From positions 277,030,482 to 277,094,481 of the forward strand of contig NC_089490.1 in the NCBI RefSeq assembly GCF_036850765.1: 64,000 nucleotides of DNA, in the 5' to 3' direction. Origin of the DNA: Saccopteryx bilineata (Eukaryota; Chordata; Mammalia; Chiroptera; Emballonuridae). The notes beneath the pieces are model-generated. The model was not told where the DNA came from. It worked only from the letters and a program-made list of their open reading frames with translations, and ran no database searches. Position 1 is the first letter of the stretch; every line of letters begins with the position of its first letter. A program made the position numbers and the translations under genes. This document shows, piece after piece, positions 25,043-35,605 of this stretch.

Positions 25043-25344
25043 GACAGAGACAGAGAGAGGGACAGATAGAAACAGACAGACAGGAAGGGAGAGAAGATGA
25101 GAAGCATCAATTTTTCATTGCAGCACCTTAGTTGTTAATTGATTGCTTTCTCCTATGTGCCTTGACTGAGGGGCTACAGCAGAGTGACTGACTCTTGATC
25201 AAACTAGCAACCTTGGGCTCAAGCTGGTGAGCCTTGCTCAAGCTGGATGAGCCTGTGCTCAAGCCAGTGACCTCTAGGTTTCAAAACTGGGTCTTCTGCG
25301 TCCTAGTTCAATGCTCTATCTACTGCACCACCGCCTGGTCAGGC
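25043..25344 (-). mobile_element. Rhin-1-type SINE nested in L1
   Basis: The tail side at left (GACAGAGACAGAGAGAGGGA, after a (CT)n run at 25026-25042) is followed by CTCAAGCTGGTGAGCCTTGC and a head at right ending GCACCACCGCCTGGTCAGGC. The L1 sequence continues on both sides, showing that it inserted into it. The target-site duplication is obscured by the CT run. Confidence 0.88.
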
Positions 25345-25511
25345 AATTCCTTGCTTTCTTAATTCTTCTTCTGGTACCCCTATGATGCTAATGTTATTAT
25401 GTTTTGTGTTGTATCAAATGTCTTTTAAACTATCCTCATTATTTAAATTCTCTTTTTGTCTTGCTGTTCTGATTAGATGTTTATTTCTATCTTATCTTCC
25501 GAATTGCTGAT

Positions 25512-25937
25512 TCAATTCTCTTCTTTTTTTTAATTTATTTTTTATTTTTATTTTTTTCTGAAGTGAGAAGTGGAGAGGCAGAGAGACAAACTCCCACATG
25601 CCCCTGACCAGAATCCACCTGGCATGCCCACCAGGGCATGATGCTATACCCATTTGGTCTATTGCTCTGCCCATCAGGGGCATTGCTCCATTGCAACCAG
25701 AGCCATTATAATGCCTGAGGTGAAGTCCATGGAGCTATCCTCAGTGCCCAGGAAAACTTTGCCTAATGGAACTTTGACTGCAGGAGGGGAAGAGAGAGAA
25801 AGAGAGGAAGGCGAGAAGGAAGGGTGGAGAAGCAGATGAGCGCTTCTCCTGTGTGCCCTGGCATCCGGAATTGAACCTGAGATTTCCCATGCTGGGCTGA
25901 CACTCTATCAGCTAGCCAGGGCCTCAATTCTCTTCTT
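25512..25937 (-). mobile_element. VES-type SINE nested in L1
   Basis: The body is 25526-25923, minus strand. A perfect 14-base duplication, TCAATTCTCTTCTT, lies at 25512-25525 and 25924-25937. The internal words are those of the VES copies at 9.9 and 22.7 kb, but with more substitutions. It lies inside the same L1 as the Rhin-1 copy at 25.0 kb. Confidence 0.92.
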
Positions 25938-26948
25938 CATCCAACCTACTGTATATTCCTTCCACAGTATATTCTTTATTTTACATATTGTATTTTTCAT
26001 TTCTGACTGGTCCTTTGTTTATGGTTTCTGTGTGCTTTTTCATATAACAGTTACTTGAAACTCTGTATCTGATAAATTGCTTGCCACCATTATATTTAGG
26101 TCTTTCTCTTGATATTCCTCCTGGGTTTTTTTTGTTTGTTTGTTTGTTTTCATTTGGGGTCTGTTTTTTTGTCTCCCCATTCTGGCTGCCTTTTTGTGTT
26201 GTTTCTATGCATGAGATAGATCTACTATGACTCCTCAATTTTGTGGGGTGGCCTTAAGTAGTAGGTGTTCTGTGGAGTCCAGGGGTATAGTCTCCTTGAT
26301 CACCTGAGCTGGGTGCTCCAGGAATGTCCCTTTTTTGAGTTATATGGGCCTTCCTGTTGTAATTGAGTCTTGATTTCTATTGGCCATTTGTGTGTTGGAT
26401 CGACCCTCAGGCTGGCTGAATTTGAGAACTGACCTTGACTATGTCATTCAAACTGCTGTGCAGTTGCTGGCCACACAAAGTACTTTGTCCCAGCAAGGTC
26501 TCATGCCTGTTGAGAGCTTTGTCTTGATATACTGCATATAAAGCTTATTGGATCCTACATGATGTTTTCTGAAGATGGTCACTATGTGTGTTGGTTCTGG
26601 GCCTCTTGAGAGGGACTTTGGAATAGAACAATGTCAGATGTTGCCTGTGACTAGCCCTGGGCAACCTAATTACAACAGTCTTAATGTGGCTTCTCCTGTA
26701 AACTTTTGGTTATAAGACTTCTCTTCACTTAGTCTTCAGTTGGTTATTCAAGATCCTTGTTGTATAATTTAGTTGTAATTCCAGTTTGGTCTTGGAAGAG
26801 GTGAGTATAGCTTCCACATACTCCACTGCCATCTTGGATCTGTCAATGGTTTTCAGACACTATTGTGTCTGCTAAGGCTGTTAGATACAAATGGAATCGG
26901 GTGGTCCAGTTTACCCAGTTTGAAATCATAGATCAGTGTGTCAAATGA

Positions 26949-27086
26949 TAATACAGGCTAAGGCAAAAGTAAGTTTACAGTTTCTTTTATGGAAAACAAC
27001 ACAGTAATTAATAAATAATAATGTGAGAATAAACTGTGTTTTGCATACTCACAATTGTAAACCTACTTTTGCCTCACCTTCTACTG
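26949..27086. mobile_element. mariner-like MITE
   Basis: A short element with inverted ends: GGCAAAAGTAAGTTTACAG at left and its near-complement TGTAAACCTACTTTTGCC at right. The AT-rich middle contains AATTAATAAATAATAATG. This is the form of a non-autonomous Tc1/mariner element; it flanks TA-containing sequence. A second copy is at 49169-49304. Confidence 0.82.
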
Positions 27087-27764
27087 TCTTTCAGGGAAAG
27101 CAATATATGCCTGTAGCAACCCAAGGTAAAATCAATGGTCACTGAGAAATTTTTTCTTTATATAATTGTGAAAAGTCACTTTAATAGCTAAAACATTTAG
27201 CTGTCTATGTCCCATTATGGGAGAAGGAACTTAGAGTCAATAGAACAAATCCAGTGAGGCATTAGAAACATGATTCATTTTTTGATACACATCATATTCA
27301 TCATTCTCTGGCTTGTTTTTAGCTACAGAGCAACTCACAGGGAAACACTGGGGAGGACTTTCAAACTGTCTAGCAGTGAACAGTCCTGATGATAAACACA
27401 AGTTTACCATGAGGATGATGACAATAATATTTCATTGAATTATAATCTCAGGCAGACAATTTTTATTAATAATTAATATGTTGTTGGGTCAGTAATATAG
27501 CTGAATTGTGATCAATATTACATCATAAAGCAGTAATATAATTTTAAAGGTCCAAAATGGATTGTCATATTTTATTTCCAAAAGCAGTGAAGTCAGCATT
27601 TTCTGAAAGATGAAGTTGTTTTTATAAATGCTTAGTAATTTGCTCAGGACACAGGGAAAAAAATCAATGACAAAACTGAGAGTACAGTTTCTGTCTCCTG
27701 GAATATAGTTCTGTGCTCTGTCCAGTGACTCTAGATACTTAGGTCAAGCTATGCACAAGTGGGC
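27087..27764. other. unassigned AT-rich sequence
   Basis: No gene or recognisable repeat. Confidence 0.45.
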
Positions 27765-27968
27765 AAACATAGCAATGATTCTCAAATGGGGTGCCCAGAG
27801 GAGCAGCATTAACATCATCTGAGAACTGATTAGAAATGCTAATTCTGGGTTGGGTTTTTTTCTGAACCTACTGGATAAGAATGTCTGAAAGAGTAGCCTC
27901 TCAAAACATGTGTCTCAATAGCCCTCCTGGTGTTTATGATACATGCTAACATTTGGGAGCCAGTGACA
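27765..27968 (+). mobile_element. MER5A-type hAT MITE
   Basis: The start resembles CAGTGGTTCTCAAA (here CAATGATTCTCAAATGGGG). It is followed by AGCAGCATTAACATCATCTG, ACTGATTAGAAATGCTAATT and CCTCCTGGTGTTTATGATAC, and ends in a diverged inverted terminus near 27965. It fits MER5A, an ancient mammalian hAT-Charlie derivative. Confidence 0.72.
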
Positions 27969-29135
27969 TAGGAAATGATGTAAATAGTAGATAAGAAGAA
28001 AGCTATATATTATCGTGTCTGGCCAATTCTACGGCCATCACTCAAAAAGACTGAGGTTTCCAGATAATTATTGTAGGAACCCAGACTATCAACTTACAGT
28101 TTAGAAGGGAAGATAGACAAAACATAATCACGCAGACTTTACAAAAAATAAATATGACTTCATAGATCACAACTAACTGAACTGTGGGTAAATCAAAGGA
28201 TTGACATTTGCGTGGGACAGGAGGGATGTGTAGGTGTTAGATGAGGTATGGCAAAGGAATGATATAGCTAGAGGGCCATGTGAAGGAACCAGGTGAAAGG
28301 AGGAAATATTGGGAGTTTTAAGAAGTAGAATGAGAAAGGCAAATGGGAATTTGTGAGAAAATGTGAACAGTGAGAGAGGAAGTTGAAGTATTGATACCAG
28401 GTTAGCAGGACTGGTTAGATCCTCAGGATTCTGTTACTGAGAATGTGAATAATAATGAAAAAGGAATAGGTTGTAGTTTTGGTTTATTTGCTTTCTCTTT
28501 TTTGGTGACTGTATGTAGAGAAACAGGATGAAGTTGGGGAGAACAGTTAGATGACAATGACATTAATCCAGATGAGAGCTGACGATGAGTTGAATCAGCT
28601 GCTGATTAGTGGTGGTAGGAGAGTTGTTAAACACATCCAAACAATTTCCAGGAAGCAAAGTCAATAGGAGTTGATGATTTATTGGATTTGTGAGGTGAAG
28701 AAGAAATTGTATAGGGCAATTCTGGACTTCCTGGCATTTGGCACAAGGTGGATAATGGTGCCATATATCAATACTTTTGTAAAAATGTGATTGTGGAGAC
28801 TTAGTTCAGTGAGGTATAAACACAGAACAAGTTTATTGAAATAATCACTATTAACTTTTCCCTTTTGAAATCTGATCCTCATCTCATTTTTACTTACCAC
28901 TCATTTTAGACATCAGAGATAAGAAAGTTACCAGTCAACAGTATCTTACTGCCCTCATGAACACTTTGTTTTAGATCTGCTCCAGTTAATAAATACTATT
29001 TTTATTTTGGCTAAATATTTTATTACATTTTAGGACCATTATCCTCTCTTACTACTTTTGCATGATGAGGCATGAGTTGGGGCACATTCCTGTGGCTATC
29101 TGCATGTAGGTGGGAGTTAGGAAACTAGTAGGTGG
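27969..29135. other. unassigned, possibly very old repeat
   Basis: No gene. The part from about 28160 to 28780 (words such as GGTGGATAATGGTGCCAT) recalls an old purine-rich mammalian repeat, but the family could not be named. Confidence 0.35.
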
Positions 29136-29298
29136 CCTGACATGTGGTGGCGGAGTGGATAAAGCATGGACCTGGAACGCTGAGGTCGCTAGTTCGAAAT
29201 CTCAGGCTTGCCTGGTCAAGGCACATATGGGAGTTGATAGTTCCTCTTCCCGCCCCCCTTCCTCTCTAAAATGAATAAATAAAATCTTTTTTAAAAAA
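29136..29298 (+). mobile_element. short tRNA-derived SINE of a third bat type
   Basis: The head is TGGTGGCGGAGTGGATAAAG with a B-box-like AGTTCGAAATC. Next come GCCTGGTCAAGGCACATATG, a pyrimidine-rich body and an A-rich tail with AATAAATAAAATC. It is shorter than, and distinct in body from, the Rhin-1 copies in this window, though the head is related. The target-site duplication is not clear. Confidence 0.8.
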
Positions 29299-30238
29299 GT
29301 AAGCCAGCAATTGATAATTGCTGCTTCTGGAGCTAGTGATAGTAATCAAGATACTGGTGTCTTTGTGGTCATATGGGGCTGTACAATATGGACATCTGAC
29401 CTTGCTTCCCTTTGGTTTAAGTGGTCCCTTCTCAGTCACTGTTCTCACCTCTTTGATTTCGGAGCATAATGGAAGCCTGGAGAGGAGCTGTGACTTTCTG
29501 TGCCCTGTGCCCACGAGCAGTACAAAACCTTCCCCTACTTGGAAGGGGTATTCTGGAGCAGTCTGCCTCTCCTTCACCCAAAGTTTATATTCACACAAAT
29601 ACAACTGTTATTACAGAATTAGATTTCCAATTATATACTTACAATGACAGAGAGATTTATTCTTGGGAAAATTGCAAAACCAACAGCCAAGGTATTGTCA
29701 ATCATATTTCATTTACAAATGTGTAGCAACCTGAAGCCCTGAACTAAACATCTCCTCTTCTCCCCAGTAACTCTCCATCTTTTTACTTGTAAGAACAAAA
29801 GATATAAGAATTATCCAACTTTCATAAAAAAAAAAAAAAACAAACCCAGACACTTAAAATAAAACACAGGCAAGAGAAAATGCTTGTATTTGCCAAGAAT
29901 TTTTTTTTCTTTTTGAAAGAGAATAAGAAGAGACTAGATCCTACAAAATATCACAGCACACTCTAAATTATAATAACGATGATGAGTCAACTTAGAAAAA
30001 GAGGAATGAAACAATAGAACAAAACAGTATTCGTGTAAAATATGTTTAAAATTACAATAAAAAGACAGCATTTCAAATTAGTCAAGTATAAATGTTGTTA
30101 GGAAAAAACTATCAATTAAAGAATGCCACAAAGAACCCAAATAAATTCATATGAATTAACATTAGAAATAAAAATAAGAAAAATATTGAAAGAGAATATG
30201 GAAGTGTATTTTATAGTCAGGGAAAGAATTTTTTAGGG
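29299..30238. other. unassigned sequence
   Basis: No gene is supported; overlapping open frames at 29.3-29.7 kb on both strands have no recognisable product. An A-run lies at about 29826-29840 and might be the tail of an old retroelement. Confidence 0.4.
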
Positions 30239-30434
30239 AGTTTTTTTTGAAGATTTTATTTATTGATTTTATAGACAGGAGAAAGAGAGAAAGAACGGGC
30301 GGGGAGGGGAGAGAGAAGCATCAACTTGTAGCTGCTCCCCACATGTGTCTTGACCTGGAAAGCCTGAGGTTTCGAATTGGTGACCTTTGCATTCCATGTT
30401 GATGCCTTATCCACTGTGCTACCACACGTCAGGC
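30239..30434 (-). mobile_element. tRNA-derived SINE, inside an old L1
   Basis: The tail side at left (TTTTATTTATTGATTTTATA and GAGAAAGAGAGAAAGAACGG) is followed by GAGAAGCATCAACTTGTAGC. The tRNA-like head at right ends GTGCTACCACACGTCAGGC. Related in layout to the copy at 29.1 kb, read in the opposite direction. Confidence 0.75.
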
Positions 30435-30439
30435 AGATT

Positions 30440-31425
30440 TCTTTTTATTAAGACACAGATCCTCAAAGTCAAAATAAATTCTAAGTGGATTAAGACCTAA
30501 ATGCAACATATATATTATACACACATATTATAATCAATAGAAGAAAATTGAAAGGACTACTTAATTTAGTTTAGAAAGGCTAGGCTTAATGCACAAATCT
30601 TAAAAGTTATAAAACGTTACTGATAGATAACACCTGTAAAATCCTCTGTATGACAAAATATACCATGAAATAATCAAAATCCATCCTCTAAAGTGATAAA
30701 TTTTAATATAAAAAATCTTACAAATAAAGAAGAAAATAGGACAATAAAAATAAACAGATTAACATACTAAATCAAGACAACACAAATTAAACAAAGGACA
30801 TGCAAACATGCAGTCTTCCCTTTACATTGGCATAGTTCCCTAACGTCCAGTGTGTTTTTGAGGGTGTGGTGCACATGGTTGGTAATCTTGTGTTCCATTT
30901 GTGGAATTGCAAATTGGTGTAGATATTTTAAGAAGGTAATCTGTCAGTATTTATTAAATTTAAGTGCACATCCCCTTAGGAAAATATTCACTTGCGTGCA
31001 AAAGGGCGTGTGCAAAGATGGGTATGGAAGCTGCTGCACTCGTACCAGCAGAATAACTAGAAATGACGTAACTGCCCAGCCATGAGGGGGATGATAAAAT
31101 AAATGCTCTGGCATGACCTGCAGTGCCTGAGAAAGAATAAGTCTATATGATTTTATATAAAAAAATTTCTGGATGTATTTTCAGTACTAAATGCATGGAC
31201 AGAAAAAAATGTGCACCGTGATTCCACTAATGTATCAGAAAATTCAAATATATCTCTATCATGTGCTTATATACTAGTTGTAACTCTATAGAGACAGATC
31301 TGAAAGCACACTTGAAGTTTAAAAGTGATTAGCTAAAAAGAAAAAATTGAATGATCATCAATGCAAGGGAAAATTTTTACATTTTCATCTTTGCTTTCTA
31401 TATTATTATGACTTAAAATATATAT
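30440..31425 (+). mobile_element. old L1M ORF2 3' part and 3' UTR
   Basis: The + strand has AAGTGGATTAAGACCTAAAT and CTGTATGACAAAATATACCA, which are typical of the ORF2 C-terminal region. Further on are AAACAAAGGACATGCAAAC and a decayed 3' UTR. It has many breaks and no open frame. It may start before the SINE at 30239. Confidence 0.6.
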
Positions 31426-33844
31426 AAGAAAAAAAAGATTAATCTTATCGATATCAGAATGAGTGTATTATAATTTCCCTTGGCAATTCTCATTTTTCCT
31501 GATTTCTGTTAGTTCTACAGCCTAGGTCCTTCATTAACATTCCCCAAGTGATTATCTGGAAGATCTATGATAAGTAACTAAAAATAGCTCCTATGAAGCC
31601 CTCATTCACCTTCATGGAGATTCAATTATCATTTTATTCTCTAAATAAAAAGAGAATTGTTAAGGTGCAATCAAACCACTGTCATCTGTTTCCATTATAT
31701 TTCCCAGCTGCACTAAATAAATATGAAGAATGTGGAAGTATTTTTACATTTCTATAACTAGTATTATTTGAAGAAAAAACGTTTTATCATATTGAAGCAC
31801 CAATTGGCGAACAGATTGGAAGGGTTGATTGATTCATAGAGTCAGGAATTAGGTTGTGTTCAACTAGATGGGTGAATCTAGCAAACTGTACTTTGTGTCC
31901 ACATATTCAATGAAAAATATTGTTTATTATTAGAAGTGTCTGACTTTCTATTTGAAGAACTTGATGACATTAATATTATAATCAATGCTTTGAGACAGTT
32001 TTCTATTATTGAACTCAACACATTAACAACTATAGTTTTACTTTTTGTTCCTGTAAAAGAAAATTTGAAATTAAAGTCAAACAAATTCAGAGAAATAATC
32101 GTGAAACCCAAATAAAAAGTCATAATCAGAAGACTGTTGTATAAACCCAACCAATACAGCTGCACATGTCACCCTCATTGTTTGGACACAACCTTCTTAC
32201 AGACATTGGAGGAGATGCTAAAGCATCTTCAGCAGATTCACATTTGGGTTTCATATGATCCGGGATATCATTAGATGCTCCCATGGTATACAGGGAAATA
32301 TTTTTTGCAAGTTACATGTTCACTATTGGTTTTCTTAAAATATGGAGATTCAATACTGAATTCTAATTGAGCATGCATTTTCATTGTTAAGCTTATTGCT
32401 AACAGAGGTGTTTATTGCAAAATTGAAAAAAGATTGTTACCAAAGAAAATAAATAAATAAATAAATAAATACTAAACCCATTGTAGCCAGTGTATTCAGG
32501 TTACTGTCTATCTGCTCTGGTATATATAATATTTAGTGAGATTGAGTCAGTTTCTCAGAGTCTGAGCTCCCTGAACACTAGAAAAGAAGAAGTTGAGGGG
32601 GTCAGCTCAGGTAGCTTTCCTCTAAGTAACCAGTAATGGGAAGAGCAGGGGCACCTTCCTATTATTAGAACCAGGGTGAGCCTGGAGAAGAGACTTTTCT
32701 AATCACTCCAATGATGTTGATGCAGATGGTTGTAAGCTCTGGAGGGAAAGACTGAAACTAACAACATTTATTTATTTGTTTATTTACTTTGTATTCTCTA
32801 TTGTAAATGACAAATAGCAAAAAGACACCTCCATTGATATTCCCCACTCATAATAGAATGACATTATTATTAGCAAAAAGAGGCTTCTGTTTCTGGTGGG
32901 ACAGGGGTAATGACTGAGAAAGGAGAACTTCCCGCCTTCACTGGATTATGTACATAATATTTCAATGACTTTAAAATCTCTTTCAACATAACAACCTGGT
33001 CACAGAGCTTGAGCAAATTACTCTGGAATATATAAAAATTTTAGGCAAAAAGACACACAAAACCCTGTCCTGTAGAAAAAGTTTTACAACAGTATATCAT
33101 TATCATTCATTGTGTCATTAAGTTAGATTTTATATCAAAAAGCCCTGAAAGTCTAGCTAGTCTCTCAATCTAATTCTATTCAAGTGGATCTTGTGCGAGA
33201 CTAAATGTATGAGAGAGAAAGAGCTTTGAATGAAGGCTGTTTTAGTGTCACTATTCACATTTTCTATCCCCACGCTATATCCAAGATCCCAAGTTTTGAT
33301 TAGGGTCTTTGTCACTTTCATCCTCAAGGTAGATATAGAAGGAGATGCTGAAATGGAAAGACTTCATTCAATTTTTTTCCCTGAAGGGGTTTATAACTAT
33401 TTTTATCATGAAAATAACCCTGAGTGAGGTCAAGTACAGAGCACAGTTTAAATTTTGTTTGGAGACTTAAACCTCATGAAAAATCTCATGTTGTTTTTTA
33501 TGTTCTATCTATGAATGTGTGATATATTTATTTTCCAAGAACTCCTAAGGGTGAGTAATGTTCTGTTACTTTATCTGAAAAACAACAGCAACTTCAAAAC
33601 TAACAATAGTTTATAATTCAGAAACGTTCTAAATAGTATGAACTCACTAAAAGTTGATCAGGATGAAAATAAGTGACTGTGTAACATGTCTGGCCTTGTT
33701 AAAATTGGTGGAATTTAGCTAGAGATAATTTTCTACAAGAGAAAGAATTCAGAAACTTTTCTGTATTGCATAAGGTACATTTGACGACAATTAAACAAAA
33801 AAACTAGTTTTCCCATTTAAGGTTAATATTTAGTATTTATTTCA
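31426..33844. other. unassigned 2.4 kb stretch
   Basis: No gene. It contains an (AAAT)n microsatellite at about 32447-32471. Otherwise AT-rich sequence without a recognisable repeat. Confidence 0.45.
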
Positions 33845-34010
33845 CTTTTCTGTTCTAAGATTTTTATTAAATGTTCTATACATATTATCTTATTTTCACA
33901 ACAATAATATAAAGTATATATTATTTCCCCTTTTTTACAGTGGATAAATTGAGTTTTAAGAGAATAAACCTCTTGTCTGAGTTTATGCTGCTTGTAGAAA
34001 ACCTGAAACA
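33845..34010 (-). mobile_element. probable MIR remnant
   Basis: The order TCTATACATATTATCTTATT, then CCCCTTTTTTACAGTGGATA and a tract like GAGTTTTAAGAGAATAA fits the antisense of a MIR. Heavily decayed. Confidence 0.45.
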
Positions 34011-35199
34011 GTGTTGTACTTGGTCTTCTTTTAGTTTTTTCTTTTAATCAAAAAACTAACTCCAAAAAAGTGAAATTCTCATAACACGTGAAAAAATACA
34101 GAATTCTCATCTAACAATTGACCATTCTCATCCAGTTTAGGGGATAAAATACCGACCAGATATTTGAAGTCCAATGTTACTATCAAGGGGGTTTCTCATG
34201 TAGCTAAATAAAATTTTTAATTTTCAGGTCTCGTGGTAAAAAATAATAATAATATTAGCATGAAAAATCAAGCCATTCAAGATATTTAAGTTTGTTTATT
34301 CTAATTCCAACTCAATAGGCACATCTTTTTCATTCACTGTGTGTATATTTTTCTTTCAAATAATGATTGCTATGCAACAGTGAACTCCATTACTTGTGGA
34401 AAATATTTCAGGGATTTTAGATGTAAGTAAACTTTCTAATTCTCTTTGTCAATTTATATAAAGAGCAGTTGATGAAGTTGGTTATAATCTTGGAATTATA
34501 ATTGAATCCAAAGACATTTTAGAGTGTTTCCAAGACTATTGTAATGGATGAACTCTCTTTTAGCATCATTACATAATGGGCATGATATTATAGAGGCCCT
34601 GGCCCATAACTTCTCCTCTACCCAAAGCACACATTTAATATTTGGTTAAGTATTCATAAAGTAATTGTATAGTATAAAGAAGCAATCATCCTTTAAAAGG
34701 GAAATAGTGGAGTTGTGAATTAGGAAAGGAGAATTATTGTGAACCTCGGGAAAAATGGTAATAGAAAAAAGGTATCAAGAAGGATGAAGAAAGAAGGAAG
34801 ACCCTACAACTGAGGGAGGAAAGTAATATTATAGATGCATGTTAAGGTAAAAAAGAAGACATTGCATTGCCTATTTGGAAAAAAATAATAATGGTTAAAT
34901 GCAGCAAATGGTGGATTGGAAGAGAAAAGAATGTGAGGAGCATGTTAGAAAAAAATGCATCAAGAGAAAGAATTAGAAAAAAGCTGGTCCAACTGGAGAA
35001 TAAATTTCTGTATTGTGGTGGAGCTACATTTGGTGCAGCATTTCATTATTAGTCAGGAAACTGATGTGGGTGGAACAAATAAATGCAGGATTACATTTCT
35101 GAAGATAGTAGCAAATTATCTCCAATCCCACATGTTCTTTAGTAAACTGATCTTGCAACCCTTCATGTAGAGAAGAAGCCAAATTCCACTGGGCTGGCC
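34011..35199. other. unassigned AT-rich sequence
   Basis: No gene or named repeat. The open frames near 34.9-35.2 kb are short and not recognisable. Confidence 0.45.
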
Positions 35200-35605
35200 C
35201 TGTAGTTACTTTGAATAACAGAAAATTATGTGAATCATATTCTGAGACTTCTGAGCCCAGACTTTAAATAGACTCAGAAGTTTATGCTTTTGTGCTCTAG
35301 AGGAAGCTGTAAGAATTTGACTAAACCGAGATGAACATACTATGAAAAGACCAACATAAACTGTGTGAAGAAGCCATGTGAAGACACTATATGGGGCAGA
35401 ATCGAGGGCCTGACCTACAACCTCAGCTGGGTACCCTGCCAACAGCCAGAGTGAGGACACTTAGAAAATGGAACTTCTAACTCTAGCTGGGCCACCCAGC
35501 TTGTGCCACATGGAGCAGAATTGAGTTTTTCCCACTGAGCCCTGGTCAAACTGCACAATTTCAAGCATATCAATATTTTAAGCCACTGTGTTCTGCAATA
35601 TATAA
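35200..35605 (+). mobile_element. MLT1-like LTR
   Basis: The + strand has GAAGCCATGTGAAGACACTA, CTGCCAACAGCCAGAGTGAG and the end TATTTTAAGCCACTGTGTT. This is the usual order of words in the 3' half of MLT1 (ERVL-MaLR) LTRs. An old, solo and diverged copy. Confidence 0.58.

Larger units (their letters stand above)
23300..26843 (-). mobile_element. L1 element lacking most of ORF2 (half-LINE-like)
   Basis: Read on the minus strand from 26843 to 23300. The 5' tip contains GATCCAAGATGGCAGTGGAG, an L1M-style leader start. ORF1-type sequence lies at about 25450-24600 (antisense words such as TTAGCTTTTTCTTATCTGGG and GCCATTTTAATTATAATGTG). Sequence resembling the ORF1-ORF2 junction and endonuclease part follows at about 24400-23720. 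The 3' UTR is at 23700-23300. Without the two nested SINEs it is about 2.8 kb, so the polymerase core of ORF2 is missing. It is either a HAL1 (half-L1) or an internally deleted L1M. No intact frame. Confidence 0.7.
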
